Assembly: GCA_026122225.1 (NCBI GenBank)
Contig: JANEZZ010000975.1
Coordinates: 248,001 to 312,000, forward strand
DNA length: 64,000 nucleotides
Direction: 5' to 3'
From: Heloderma charlesbogerti
Lineage: Eukaryota > Chordata > Lepidosauria > Squamata > Helodermatidae
This document shows positions 10,273 to 21,189 of this stretch, piece by piece. Position 1 is the stretch's first letter, and each line of letters starts with the position of its first letter. The position numbers and the translations under genes were made by a program. Under the pieces are notes generated by a model that was not told where the DNA came from, searched no databases, and worked only from the letters and a program-made list of their open reading frames with translations.

Positions 10273-10529
10273 TGCACCAGCAGGACTCACTGCTAGCACA
10301 ACAGGAACCCAGCACTTCCTAAAGCAACCAGAAATGTTCGTTTCTAGAACAGAACAGGTCAGCTGAGCTAGCAAAAGGGAGTTCCACCGACCTGTCCCAT
10401 TCTGGAAATGAGCATTTCAGCTTGTTTCCAGAGTTGCTTTACGAAGTGCTAGCTAGTCATTGTGCTAGTGGTGGCTCCCCCAATACAATACAAATAGGGG
10501 AGGTGCAGCAGCAATATTGCCTACTGCCC
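10251..10529. mobile_element. Palindromic MITE with GGGCAGTATCC termini
   Basis: The left end GGGCAGTATCCAACACCGCC lies in the last minisatellite unit and the right end is TTGCCTACTGCCC. The inner arms (AGCAACCAGAAATG with GAACAGGTCAGCTGAGC) pair imperfectly with the right half. The right flank TATGGTTCA (10530-10538) matches TATGATTCA, the CR1 text left of the element in the array, suggesting a 9-bp or longer duplication. A second copy is at 38466-38741. Confidence 0.65.
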
Positions 10530-10539
10530 TATGGTTCAA

Positions 10540-10855
10540 TGATTCTAATTTATGGGACAGTAATCCACCCATTCCTAACTGTAAACTATAGGTCTCTGCC
10601 TCTCTGAAAGTCCCTTGCTCCGTTCTTTGTGGGGTGGAGGAAATCCAAAAGGATCACTGATGGTTCCTCTTCTGTCTCTCCTTTCCTCTTGCCCTGTTGC
10701 TTTACCTCCCAGTGTTGGGTGTCACAATGTATACCTCTACTCTAACAGGGACAAGACGTTGGATCTGCCAAGCACCTGTAATAACAGGAGGCTGTCCCTA
10801 AAGGGCAGGGTGGCTTGCTGGTGCCATGTTCTCACCATTGTACCCCATATATGTG
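10540..10855. other. Unassigned sequence
   Basis: No gene or recognised repeat was seen between the MITE and the palindrome. Confidence 0.5.
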
Positions 10856-10857
10856 TT

Positions 10858-10932
10858 TTATTTAATTCCCATTAATAACTTCCCCCACTCTAGAGTCTAG
10901 AGTGGGGGAAGTTATTAATGGGAAATAAATAA
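10858..10932. repeat. Near-perfect 75-bp palindrome with a one-base centre
   Basis: The arms 10866-10894 and 10896-10924 are exact reverse complements (29 bp each) around a single G at 10895. After one mismatch the pairing continues for seven more bases on each side. The arms contain CTTCCCCCACTCTAGA and its complement. No transposon termini are recognisable. Confidence 0.9.
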
Positions 10933-10969
10933 AGGCTTGGGAATAATGCACAGATATAATTAAATATGG

Positions 10970-10972
<3 letters not shown>

Positions 10973-11009
<37 letters not shown>
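10973..11009 (+). repeat. (GA)n microsatellite
   Basis: A pure GA run of about 18 units. Confidence 0.95.
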
Positions 11010-11011
<2 letters not shown>

Positions 11012-11013
<2 letters not shown>

Positions 11014-11654
11014 TTGTTTCTTACACTGGGACTCAGATACTGTTTGTTCAAGGACCTGGAGTAATGATTAGGCAATTAATGAATGACACCCTAACTTCAC
11101 AGCAAGAGTAGTATTGATATTCTATTATCAGTTACTCAAGAAGTTGCCATGGAGCAAACTTCTTTGGTCCATGTCCTCCATCTGCAACTGCTACTCAGCC
11201 CAAGGAGCAATAATGCTGTAGGTATCACTGGATGTACCCGGATGAAAATGGTGCAGTGGTTAACTTCTAAAATGAGTAGTGCCAAAACTGCAGTACTACA
11301 TCCCTTGTAAAAAAAGGTAAAATGCTGAACTCAATGCTCTCTGTAGTCCATGCCCAAGGACACCTTCTTCTGTATTACTGCTTCACAGATTCCAGGCTGA
11401 GTCTAGCAAAATCATCACTTTGAGACCTGGTTCAAACTAAGCTCTGAAGTGGGGCAGATCTGAGCAATATGAGGATTTTGATAATGGAGGAGGCTTCTTC
11501 CAAGCCATGACCACTTCTTGTTAGGTTGTCAGAACACCCAGGTCTTAGGAAGGGTTGCATAACAGCATTGCGCCCCATGTTGTCATTTTTATCATGGCAT
11601 CACTGGCTGGTTCTATGGCTGTCATGGGCAACAAAGCTAAATAAAGCTTCCCTA
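11012..11654. other. Unassigned sequence
   Basis: No gene or recognised repeat was seen. The stretch ends at the left TSD of the composite BovB insertion. Confidence 0.5.
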
Positions 11655-11664
11655 AGGTGATAGT

Positions 11665-12196
11665 ATGGACTTGAGCACGCTCCGGGAGAGAGCGGAGGAC
11701 AGGAAGGCCTGGCGTGCTATGGCCCATGGGGTCACGAAGAGTCGGACACGACTGAACGACTGAACAACAACAACAAAGAGAAACGGCGGGGGCATACGTG
11801 CCCTGTTGGATTCTGTCCTTAGCTAACAAAGCATAACTCCTATGTAGGCATTTGCCTGCATCCCAATTACAGCTAAAAGGTAGATGGGACATCCACAAGC
11901 ACCCACACCCCTCTCCCAAATATCTCTGCGCCCCCAGCTACATTATAGACCTTTGCGCATTGAGCACAAAGGTTTCCAGGGGCGCAATCCTATGCATGTT
12001 TAGACAGACAAAAGTCCTACAACTCCCAGCATTCCACAGCCAGCATAGCTGGGAATTGTAGGACTTTTGTCTGTCTAAACATGCATATATGGACTTGAGC
12101 ACACTCCGGGAGAGAGCGGAGGACAGGAAGGCCTGGCGTGCTATGGCCCATGGGGTCACGAAGAGTCGGACACGACTGAACGACTGAACAACAACA
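11665..12196 (+). mobile_element. Composite insertion: two BovB 3' ends around a spacer
   Basis: The insertion is bracketed by AGGTGATAGT (11655-11664) and AGATGATAGT (12197-12206), a 10-bp duplication with one mismatch. Inside are two 108-bp copies of the extreme BovB 3' end (about 11665-11772 and 12088-12196). Both start at the same internal position (TATGGACTTGAGCAC) and end in the ACAACAACA tail. Between them lie about 205 bp of unrecognised sequence and a palindromic MITE (11981-12087) whose right terminus is cut by the second BovB end. Both ends carry GCTATGGCCCATGG, a variant absent from the other BovB copies here. Confidence 0.75.
11981..12087. mobile_element. Palindromic TTAA-type MITE, right end truncated
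   Basis: The left arm GGCGCAATCCTATGCATG with TTTAGACAGACAAAAGTCC pairs with GGACTTTTGTCTGTCTAAAC on the right. The final GGATTGCACCC is missing because BovB sequence follows directly. Full copies are at 17324-17456 and 55699-55830. Confidence 0.75.
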
Positions 12197-12539
12197 AGAT
12201 GATAGTGCCATTAAAAAAAAGCCTCTGTATGCAGAGAGAGAGAGGCCAAGAAGAGTAATCTTGCTCCCGCTGTCACTTTGCTCCAAGTGCAAAGGAACTT
12301 ACCCAAATTGCTTCCAGAATTTTGCTGACCCATCAACCTCCTTGCCCTTAGAACTGTAATTGAGGTGGAGGCTCTTGATGTAAAATCTGGCACTGCCACG
12401 TGGTCAGATTGCCCATCCCTTCTTGCTGGAACTGCAAGGCCCAGATGGCCCAAAGGAAATGGCTGCTTGCCGTCATAAAGCCCTGTGCCACCTTCCCCCA
12501 TACAAACCTCCCCATTTGTTAAGACCTTCTATGGAGACC

Positions 12540-12855
12540 CCACTCTGGGCTCCCTGCTTTTGGAGGTGAGATGGGTGGCTATCAAAGATAGGGCCTTGTA
12601 TCTGATGGAATCCTGGTCAGGGAATTCCCTCCCTCATCAGAACAATTCACTAGATGCCAACACTATTAGCATTTATCAAATTAAAACTTTTCTTCCTACT
12701 CCACCCCCTGCCCAGCCAGAAATGTAGTGAAATTTGAGTTAACTGTATTGTATTAAATTGTGGGTTATTTTTTTAAAGCTATTGTATTTAACATTTTACT
12801 TCATAAACCATGGGTGAAAATGCTTTAAAATGCATTATAATGTTTTAAATAAATC
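12540..12855 (+). mobile_element. L2/CR1-group LINE 3' fragment
   Basis: A remnant reading like RALYLMESWSGNSLPHQN followed by IKTFLPTPP corresponds to the C-terminal PTLWNSLP and LKTWLFRQAF blocks of L2-like proteins. An AT-rich 3' region with TTTAAATAAATC follows. It is non-coding. Confidence 0.6.
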
Positions 12856-13924
12856 AAATATCACAAGCCTATTAAATTGGCCAGTATTATTACCCCAATA
12901 TTACAGATTGCTGGGAGGCATGGAGGCTAAGGCAGAGAAAGTTTGTCTACAGCAGGAGTGGGTAACTTCAGGGGGTCCAGTGGCCATTTTCACCCCATCC
13001 CCGTGGGGTGCTATGGCATGCCCCTTTTTTTAATGGCCATGTTAGTGCTATGGAGTGCTAAATGGGTTAAATCTAGCTTTAACTGAGCACATTCACAGCG
13101 GAAGGAAGATCTAAACCAGGGAGTTCCTCATTCACAAGTTACTCTCTTAACAACTGTGATGTGCAACTGCACACATCCTACCTTGAACTAACACAATCAT
13201 GTACTTAAGGACTGGAATCTTTTAGGGCCGGCTCTAAGTTTGAGGAGGCCTCCAGCAAAAAGGCTTCTTGCGGGCTCCCTTGGGCTTACCATGTGGCATT
13301 GGCAGTAGGTGGCAATACCAGCAGTGACCATTTTAATTTCCCATAATGCCCTTGAAATGTGCAAAATTAAAATGGCAGCTTTGCAGACTTCCCACAGGGT
13401 GCAACAGGAAGCCCAGGGAAAATGTCAGTAGTGAGAACCAGGATGCCAACAACTCTCCAAAGATGCTGTGTGGTAACACCAGCCCTGGAGGGTTTACTCA
13501 CAAAACCTATTGTTTTTAGTTTTGAAGATTTTATTTTTAAAAAAATCATTAGTTATTAAAGGGAATTCTGTCTTACTAATTCCAGCCAGCTTCTCCATCA
13601 AGGCAACATAACTTGACAGCTTTCACAATGCATTGTTTTCCTTAAACATAAAATGCTATCTTTCTGTAAAGCTGCCAGGATATTTGGCAGGGTTTCCAGT
13701 CTGGATTATGAAGGACTGGACCTCTAGAACAAAAGGCTGGCCCAGAATACAATCCTCTCTTAGGCAAGGAGTGTGACCAAGAAACAAGGGAGATAACAGT
13801 TGCCATGGAAACTGTTGTTGCTATACCTTGGTTTTAGGAGTACAGTTATATTTGCTTTCCATTTTTTATTTATTTAATAGATTTATATACCCCTTACCAT
13901 ATTTAAAATATCTCTGAGTGGATT
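12856..13924. other. Mostly unassigned sequence
   Basis: 13235-13390 shares text with 31745-31990, including a CATTTTAATTTCCCATAATG block, so part is an unnamed dispersed repeat. The stretch just before 13925 (TATTTAATAGATTTATATAC) looks like a LINE or SINE tail on the minus strand. No gene is supported. Confidence 0.45.
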
Positions 13925-13935
13925 ACAGAAAGATT

Positions 13936-16900
13936 GTTGTTGTTGTTCAATCGTTAAGTCATGTCCGACTCTTCGTGACCCCATGGACCATAGCACGCCA
14001 GGCCTTCCTGTCCTCCACTCTCTCCCGGAGCGTACTCAAGTTCATATTCATTGCATCGGTGATGCTATCTAGCCATCTCATCCTCTGCCGTCCCCTTCTC
14101 CTTTTGCCTTCAGTCTTTCCCAGCATCAGGGTCTTTTCCAGGGAGTTTTCTCTTCACATTAAGTGGCCAAAATATTTGAGCTTCAGCTTCAGTATCTGTC
14201 CTTCCAATGAGCACTCAGGGTTGGTTTCCTTTAGGATTGACTGATTTGACCTCCTTGCAGTCCAGGGGACTCGTAAGAGTATTCTCCAGCACCACAGTTC
14301 GAAAGCATCAATTCTTCGGCGCTCAGCCTTCCTTATAGTCCAGCTCTCACAGCCATACATTACTACTGGGAAAACCATAGCTTTGATTAGACGGACCTTT
14401 GTCGGCAAGGTGATGTCTCTGCTTCTTACTATGCTGTCTAGGTTTGCCATAGCTTTCCCCCAAGGAGCAAGCGTCTTTTAATTTCATGGCTACAGTCACC
14501 GTCTGCGGTGATCTTGGAGCCCAAGAAAATAAAATCTGTCACTGCTTCCATTTCTTCCCCTTCTATATGCCAGGAAGTGATGGGGCCAGATGCCATGATC
14601 TTAGTTCTTTTAATGTTGAGTTTCAAACCAGCTTTTGCACTCTCCACTTTCACCCTCAACAAGAGGCTCTTTAGATCCTCTTCGCTTTCTGCCATTAGGG
14701 TGGTATCATCTGCATATCGGAGGTTGTTGATAATTCTCCCAGCAATCTTAATTCCGACCTGTGATTCATCCAACCCAGCGTTTCTCATGATGTACTCTGC
14801 ATATAAGTTAAATAAGCAGGGCGACAATATGCAGCCTTGTTGTACTCCTTTCCCAATTTTGAACCAATCGGTTGTTCCATGTCTGGTTCTTACTGTTGCT
14901 TCTTGACCCTCGTACAGGTTTCTCAGGAGACAGGTAAGGTGGTCTGGTACTCCCATCTCTTTCAGAATTTGCCACAGTTTGTTGTGATCCACACAATCAC
15001 AGGCTTTAGCGTAGTCAATGAAGCAGAAATAGACGTTTTTCTGGAATTCTCTTGCTTTCTCCATGATGCAGCGAATGTTGGCGATTTGATCTCTAGTTCC
15101 TCTGCCTCTTCTGAAACCCAGCTTGTACTTCAGGTAGTTCTCGATTCACATGCTGCTGAAGCCTAGCTTGTAGGATTTTGAGCATCACCTTGCTGGCATG
15201 TGAAATGAGCGCAATTGTACGGTAGTTTGAACACTCTTTGGCATTGCCCTTCTTTGGAATTGGAATGTAAACTGACCTTTTCCAGTCTTGTGGCCACTGT
15301 TGAGTGTTCCAAATGTGTTGGCATATTGAGTGCAGCACTTTAACAGCATCATCTTTTAGGATTTTAAATAGCTCAGCTGGAATACTGTCATCTCCGCTAG
15401 CTTTGTTGTTAGTAATGCTTCCTAAGGCCCACTTGACTTCACTCTCTAGGATGTCCGGCTCAAGTTCAGTGACCGCACTATCATGGCTATCAGGGACATG
15501 AAGATCTTTCCTGTATAGTTCTTCTGTGTATTCTTGCCACCTCTTCTTAATCTCATCTGCTTCTGTTTGGTCCCTGCCTTCTTTGTCCTTTATCATGCCC
15601 GTCTTTGCACAAAACGTTCTCTTGAGATCTCCGATTTTCTTGAAGAGATCTCTAGTCTTTCCCATTCTATTGTTTTCCTCGATTTCTTTGCATTGTTCAT
15701 TTAAGAAGGCCTTCTTGTCTCTCCTTGCTATTCTCTGGAACTCTGCATTCAGTTGGATATATCTTCCCCTTTCTCCCTTGCTTTTCGCTTCCCTTCTTTC
15801 CTCAGCTACTTGTAAAGCCTCATCACACAGCCACTTGGCTTTCTTGCATTTCTTTTGCTTTGGGATGGATTGAGTTGCTGCCTCCTGAACAATGTTATGG
15901 ACCTCTGTCCATAGTTCCTCAGGCACTCTGTCTATCAGGTCTAATCCCTGAAATCTATTCCTCACCTCCACTGTATATTCATAAGGGATATGATTTAGGT
16001 CATACCTGAATGGTTTAGTGGTTTTCCCTACGTTCTTCAATTTAAGCCGAAATTTTGCAACAAGAAGCTCATGATCTGAGCCACAGTCAGCTCCAGGTCT
16101 TGTTTTTACTGACTGTATGGAGCTTCTCCATCTTTGTCTGCAAAGTACATAATCAATCTGATTTCGATATTGACCATCTGGTGATGTCCATGTGTAGAGT
16201 CGCCTCTTGTGCTGTTGGAAAAGAGTGTTTGCTATGATCAGCGTGTTCTCTTGGCAAAACTCTATTAGCCTTTGTCCTGCTTCATTTTGTACACCAAGGC
16301 CATGCTTGCCTGTTATCCCGTGATTTCTTGACTTCCTACTTTAGCATTCCAATCCCCTATGATGAAGAGGACATCTTTTTTTGGTGTTAGTTCTAGAAGG
16401 TGTTGTAGGTCTTCATAGAACCGATCAACCTCAGCTTCTTCGGCCTCAGTGGTTGGGGCATAGACTTGAATTACTGTGATGTTGAATGGTTTGCCTTGGA
16501 TTCGTACTGAGATCATTCTATCGTTTTTGAGATTGTACCCCAGTACTGCTTTTCCCACCCTTTTGTTGACTAGAGTGCTACTCCATTTCTTCTAAGGGAT
16601 TCTTGCCCACAGTAGTAGATATGATGGTCACCTGAATTAAATTCGCCCATGCGTGTCCATTTTAGTTCGCTGATTCCCAAGATGTCGATGTTCAATCTTG
16701 CCATCTCATGTTTGACCACCTCCAGCTTACCTTGATTCATTGACCTTACATTCCAGGTTCCTAAATAATATTGTTCTTTACAGCATCGGATTTTCTTTTC
16801 ACCACCAGACACATCCACAGCTGAGTGTCCTTTCGGCTTTGGCCCAGCCGCTTCACTCTTTCTGGCGCTACTTGGAAATACCCTCTGCTCTTCCCCAGTA

Positions 16901-17153
16901 GTATATTGGACACCTTCCGACCTGAGGGGCTCATCTTCCGGCATCATATCTTTTAGCCTTGTGATACGTTCCATCGGGTTTTCTTGGCAAGAATACTGGA
17001 GTGGGTTGCCATTTCCTTCTCCAGTGGACCACATTTTGTCAGAGCTTTCTGCCATGACCTGTCCGTCTTGGGTGGCCCTGCATGGCATAGCTTATGGCTT
17101 CACTGAGTTACGCAAGCTCCTTCGCCACAACAAGGCAGTGATCCATGAAGGGG
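13936..17153 (-). mobile_element. Full-length BovB LINE, mutated
   Basis: This is a 3,218-bp RTE-clade element on the minus strand. Its 5' end, CCCCTTCATGGATCACTGCC, lies at 17153 and its TTGTTGTTGTTGTTCAATC-type 3' end (plus strand) at 13936. It is flanked by ACAGAAAGATT (13925-13935) and ACAGGAAGATT (17154-17164), an 11-bp duplication with one mismatch, so both ends are original. The order from the 5' end is untranslated leader, AP endonuclease, linker, reverse transcriptase, C-terminal basic region, short tail. The 5' boundary is identical to those at 24949 and 51416, marking the true BovB start in this genome. Confidence 0.93.
14154..17088 (-). pseudogene. BovB endonuclease/reverse transcriptase, broken
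   Basis: The polyprotein would nick target DNA and copy BovB RNA into the genome. Endonuclease pieces carry TWNVRSMNQGKLEVV and GISELKW (about 16730-16650), then FIIGDWNAKVG (about 16345). The linker and RT palm follow in other frames: NNKASGDDSIPAELF, then DYAKACDCVDHNK, then VQQGCILSPCLFNLY, then RYADDTTLMAESEED. At least four frame changes or stops separate the open segments (17088-16570, 16558-16313, 16040-15093, 15064-14438, 14450-14154). Motif A reads CDCVD where the intact copy at 26.9 kb has FDCVD. The YADD box survives. The copy cannot make one protein. Confidence 0.9.
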
Positions 17154-17323
17154 ACAGGAAGATTAGAAGACATTAAATACTGATAGTATACTGATGATAT
17201 AATAATAGTATTATAATAATTGTGATATATGTATGTTCTCAAAATGCACCTTTACCATGAAAGAAAAACTAGGGAGTTGTGTCTTTGCACCAACTCCCGA
17301 GTCCCCAGTGCGATGTAGTCTAA

Positions 17324-17456
17324 GGGTGCAATCCTATGCATATTTAGACAGAAAGAGTACTACAGCTCCCAGCATTCCCCAGCTAGCAGAGCTGGCTGGG
17401 GAATGCTGGGAGTTGTATGACTTTTTTTCTGTCTAAACATGCATAGGATTGCACCC
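17324..17456. mobile_element. Palindromic TTAA-type MITE, full length
   Basis: Arms of about 60 bp are nearly complementary: GGGTGCAATCCTATGCATAT with TTTAGACAGAAA, against TTTCTGTCTAAACATGC with ATAGGATTGCACCC. The centre is AGCATTCCCCAGC and its complement. CTAA flanks both sides. A TTAA target would suggest a piggyBac-type source, but this is only inferred. Confidence 0.8.
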
Positions 17457-17639
17457 TAAGTAAGTGTAACCAAAATAAGAGCTGTCCTTTCCCTGTTTAC
17501 CCCTTCTGTCTCATTCCTTTGTTTGTTCATTTATTGATTTGATTTGTACCCTGCAAAAAAAAACAACACTCAAGGTGGCTTGAGTTGTCTCTCTGTCAAA
17601 TTATAGACTGTAAGAGGGAATTTCCCTCTTCTACTCTTA

Positions 17640-18032
17640 ATACTACAAACCAGTGCATCTAGTGAAGCTGAATGGTGGGAGATTCCTGGCGATCAAAAGG
17701 GAGTGCATCTTCACACAGTGCAAAGTTAAACTATGGAAATCGCTGTCACAAAGTGTGGTGATAGCCACCAATGTAGATACCTTTAAAGGGGAGATAGAAC
17801 AATTACCAGAGCATATGGCTATCAACAGCTACTCATCATGTTAACTATATGCCAGGATCAGAGGTATATAGCCATCATAAATACCAGTCATCGGGGAACA
17901 AGAGTAGGCGAGGACTATTGTCGCCATGTCCTGAGTCTGGGATTCCCACAGGCATCTGGCTGGCCACTGTGAGACACAAGAAACCAGGAGAGCCTTTGGT
18001 CTCATCCAGCAGGGCTTTTCTTATGTTCTTAG
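17640..18032 (+). mobile_element. CR1 LINE 3' end
   Basis: CR1 end text includes AAACTATGGAAATCGCTGTC, TAGATACCTTTAAAGGGG, and TCTGGCTGGCCACTGTGAG with a following CTCATCCAGCAGGGC. The encoded tail resembles the CR1 C-terminus (FTQCKVKLWKSLSQSVVIATNVDTF). The 3' octamers are gone or replaced by GTTCTTAGG. Confidence 0.75.
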
Positions 18033-18087
18033 GTTTATCTGTGCTGTTCCACTCCTTCCTAGAGTGTCAGCAGGGCATGCATTTTTT

Positions 18088-18318
18088 AAATTACATTTAT
18101 ATCCCACCTTTGTTCCTCCTTAAGGAACCCAAGGCAGCATACATAATCCTCCTCCTCTCCATCTTATCCTCACAACAACAACCCGGTGGGGTAGGTTGGG
18201 CTGAGAGTCTGTGACTGGCCCAAAGTCACCCAGTGAGCTTCCAGGGCCTAGTGGAGACTAGAACCCGGATCTCCTGGCTCCCAGTCCAACACTCTAGCCA
18301 CTATACCACACTGACATT
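18088..18318 (-). mobile_element. tRNA-derived SINE (type I)
   Basis: On the minus strand it carries GTCAGTGTGGTATAGTGGCT, then a GGAGATCCGGGTTCTAGTC promoter-like box. The body TTGGGCCAGTCACAGACTC is followed by a GGGATATAAATGTAATTT tail. It is the best preserved minus-strand copy of this family here. Confidence 0.85.
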
Positions 18319-18353
18319 GAGGCCGACTTCCTTCTCATGAGTAGAGCACAGGA

Positions 18354-18386
18354 GTGGTGGTGGTGGTGGTGGTGGTGGTGGTGGTG
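18354..18386 (+). repeat. (TGG)n microsatellite
   Basis: A run of about 11 TGG units. Confidence 0.95.
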
Positions 18387-18387
18387 A

Positions 18388-19180
18388 TGAGAGCAGCACA
18401 CATGAAGTTTATCTCATTTTATTGAAGCAAGCCTGGAAAAAAATTTAGGACCAAGATCACACATTGAGCTTCCCTAAAACATTTGGCCGAAGTCCCTTAC
18501 ATGTCTGTCTGAGAAGCAATGCATTTACCCTCCTTCATTTCACACCCTTTGATCCAGAGGAGCTAGTTGGATGCATAACAGGTCATTTGTCTCATCTTCT
18601 CATGTCATATATACAGTAGTCCTGACATGCGATAAGAAAATGCTCAAAGGGATGTATCTATTTTGGCCACACTGATGTATCAGCAAAGTTAAAGCTATCA
18701 GGAGTGTTTAGTTATGAAGCATCTGAGTTTGCCCTTGGAAAAAAGGAAAGAACATTCTTCCTTTATAAACTCAATGCGCTGGAGTTTCAAGAACATCTGT
18801 GTTGGCTGGCACAGCCCAAAGTTATTTCATTAAAACTCTAAGTAAGGTAGTTAGCCACTACTGTTCTTCATAAACTCAGCTGATGTTGATAGTACAGGGC
18901 TTAACTCTGGTCTGACATATTGACACTTGCAGGGGGTGGGGACTGTGTCGTGCAACTTATGTTACATTTGTTTTATTTAATTAATTTTATGTATGTATTA
19001 CATTTATATCCCACCTTTCTTCCATTCTAGAACTCAAGGTGGCTACATGTGGTTCCAGCACTGACCATACCCAGACCTGCTTAGGTTCAGCAAGGTGGCT
19101 GCCTCATGCGCCTTCAGACTATGCCCTGGAACCCAGTCTTTGATGCCAGTCTTATCATACAATGTTATGCCATTAGTGCT
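18388..19180. other. Mostly unassigned; one SINE tail
   Basis: 18985-19040 holds a minus-strand SINE 3' tail (ATTACATTTATATCCCACC with a following CAAGGTGGCT). The rest shows no gene or recognised repeat. Confidence 0.5.
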
Positions 19181-19182
19181 TT

Positions 19183-19602
19183 AGGACGCAATCCTATGCA
19201 GATAGGCAGCTGCCTCCGAACTCAGAGGTGACCACCTATCCAATGCAGGGCAGGAGAAGCATGGAGGGGATCATTCCCTCCGCACTCCTCCTGCCCTGCA
19301 TTTTCAGTTAGAGAGCCACTTTCAGCTGTCTAGCTGTGGGACGGTGGAGCTGGGGAGGAGGCTGCCAGATGACACATTGGATGTGTTGTACAGGCATTTC
19401 CGCCCTCCCTGCCCCAGAATGCCCCATTTTGGCCACTCCACAGTCCTCTTGCAAGCGCGGAGCATGGGGCAGCGCGGAAATGGGGGAAGGTCGGTTCTCT
19501 GGGATCTGACCTCGGAGCACGGGCTCCAAGGTCGGTTCCTGGAAAACAAGATATCCTATGGCCATCTAGCAGCTGACTAGCGACCATAGGATTGCTCCCT
19601 TA
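19183..19602. mobile_element. GC-rich MITE-like element with GCAATCCTATG ends
   Basis: The left end TTAGGACGCAATCCTATG and right end CATAGGATTGCTCCCTTAA are complementary and lie next to TTA/TTAA. The interior is GC-rich with small inverted blocks such as CCCTCCGCACTCC. It shares its terminal motif with the palindromes at 17324 and 55699 but has a different body. Several overlapping frames of 75-85 codons are incidental. Confidence 0.6.
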
Positions 19603-19779
19603 ACATCTCTTTCAGACATCACACATTTGTTGCTCTGATTACATGGTAAAGTGGGTGAATTCTTTTAATCTCACTGCTATTTCTCGATATAATTAAATAA
19701 TTGCTAGCTGGACCTCTGAGCAGAGGGACTTAGGGGGCTTCCAAAAGTTTGTCCCTAGCCACTGTAGCCAGAAACCCAG

Positions 19780-20927
19780 ATAGGGGTGAATGCTCCTTCC
19801 TTGTTCTCCTCGACCTCTCAGCGGCTTTTGATACCGTTGACCATGGTATCCTCCTGGACTGCCTGGAGGGGTTGGGCATAGGAGACACCGTATTGCAGTG
19901 GTTCTGGTCCTTCCTCTCCGGCAGGTACCAGAAGGTAGCTCTGGGAGAGGAGGTTTCGGATCCGTGGCCACTTACTTGTGGGGTGCCACAGGGTTCCATC
20001 CTCTCCCCGATGCTATTTAATATCTATGTGAAGCCTCTGGGGGCAATCATCAGGAGGTTTGGGGTGCAGTGTCATCAATATGCGGATGACACGCAGCTCT
20101 ACCTCTCTTTCAAATCTTCACCAAGGTTAGCTGTAGAATCCCTGTCCAAATGTCTGGAGACGGTGAGTGGCTGGATGGGGAGGAATAAGCTGAAGCTCAA
20201 CCCTGACAAGACCGAGGTACTTTTGGTGGGAGACAAGAGGAGGTTGGGGGATGTTGACCTGGTGTTGAATGGGGTACGGCTACCCTTGAAAGACCAGGTC
20301 CGCAGCCTGGGGTCATTCTGGACTCCCAGCTGTCCATGGAGGCTCAGGTGTCAGCTGTGAGCCAGACAGCGCTGTATCAACTCCATCTGATACGGCAGCT
20401 GCGCCCCTTCTTTCCCGACCATCTGCTCCCATTGGTAGTACATGCCCTGGTCTCCTCTTGTTTAGACTACTGTAATGTGCTCTACGTGGGGTTACCCTTG
20501 AAGACGGTTCAGAAACTGCAGCTGGTACAGAATGCGGCGGCTCGCCTAATTAAAGGCAGCCGCCGGCGAGATCACATCACTCCAGTGCTGAAGGAGTTGC
20601 ACTGGTTACCAGTTGTTTTCTGGGCCAAATTCAAGGTGTTGGTTTTGACCTTTAAAACCCTATATGGTTCCGGCCCAGCCGGAGCTTAAGGAGCGCCTTC
20701 AGCAGCACCAGACAGGCCGCTTAACAAGATCAGCCTCGGATGGCCTTCTCTCTGTCCCATCAGCCAGGACAGCTAGACTGGTGGGGACGAGGGAGAGGGC
20801 CTTTTCTGTGGTGGCCCCCACTCTGTGGAACTCCCTCCCTAGGGAACTCCATCATGCCCCTTCTTTAATGAGCTTCTGTCGTGCATTAAAAACGTGGTTG
20901 TTCAGGCAGGCATTTGGGGTGGGTTAG
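19780..20927 (+). pseudogene. L2/CR1-group reverse transcriptase, broken (copy A)
   Basis: RT motifs appear in order: VLLDLSAAFDTVDHG (motif A aspartate present), CGVPQGSILSPMLFNIY, YADDTQLYLSF and KLNPDKTEVLLVG. These are followed by the C-terminal AARLIKGSRRRDHITPVLK and LWNSLPREL blocks. One G is missing near 20311 relative to copy B, which shifts frame. A second break at GGAGCTTAAGGAG (about 20685) is shared exactly with copy B. No functional protein is possible. Confidence 0.85.
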
Positions 20928-21056
20928 GGTATTTTAGAAAATGTTTTTATTGTAGAATTTTATTGTTTTAAACTGTTTTATTGTATGTTGTACATCGCCC
21001 AGAGTGGCTGGGTGACCAGCCAGATGGGCGATTAATAAATTTAATAATAATAATAC
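19780..21056 (+). mobile_element. L2/CR1-group LINE, 5' truncated (copy A)
   Basis: The copy begins inside the reverse transcriptase at GATAGGGGTGAATGCTCC and runs to a TAATAATAATAA tail after CCAGATGGGCGATTAATAAA. It is closely similar to copy B (57807-59690) throughout. The group is assigned from RT motif style and the non-poly(A) tail. Whether it is best called L2, L3 or another Jockey-superfamily clade needs a phylogeny. Confidence 0.85.
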
Positions 21057-21189
21057 AAGATGGGAAGTACGACAGCAAGGAGGTTCTCATTATCAAGCGG
21101 TTTCAAAGCATCCCCAGTTTTGAGTGATGGCAACTGTTTCCCCATAGGCTGATCCTGCCAAAGCAGCAGCTATCAGCACAGGAATTGGT

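Noticed and set aside
14508..14906. 132-codon open frame on the plus strand
   Set aside because: Antisense shadow of the minus-strand BovB RT.
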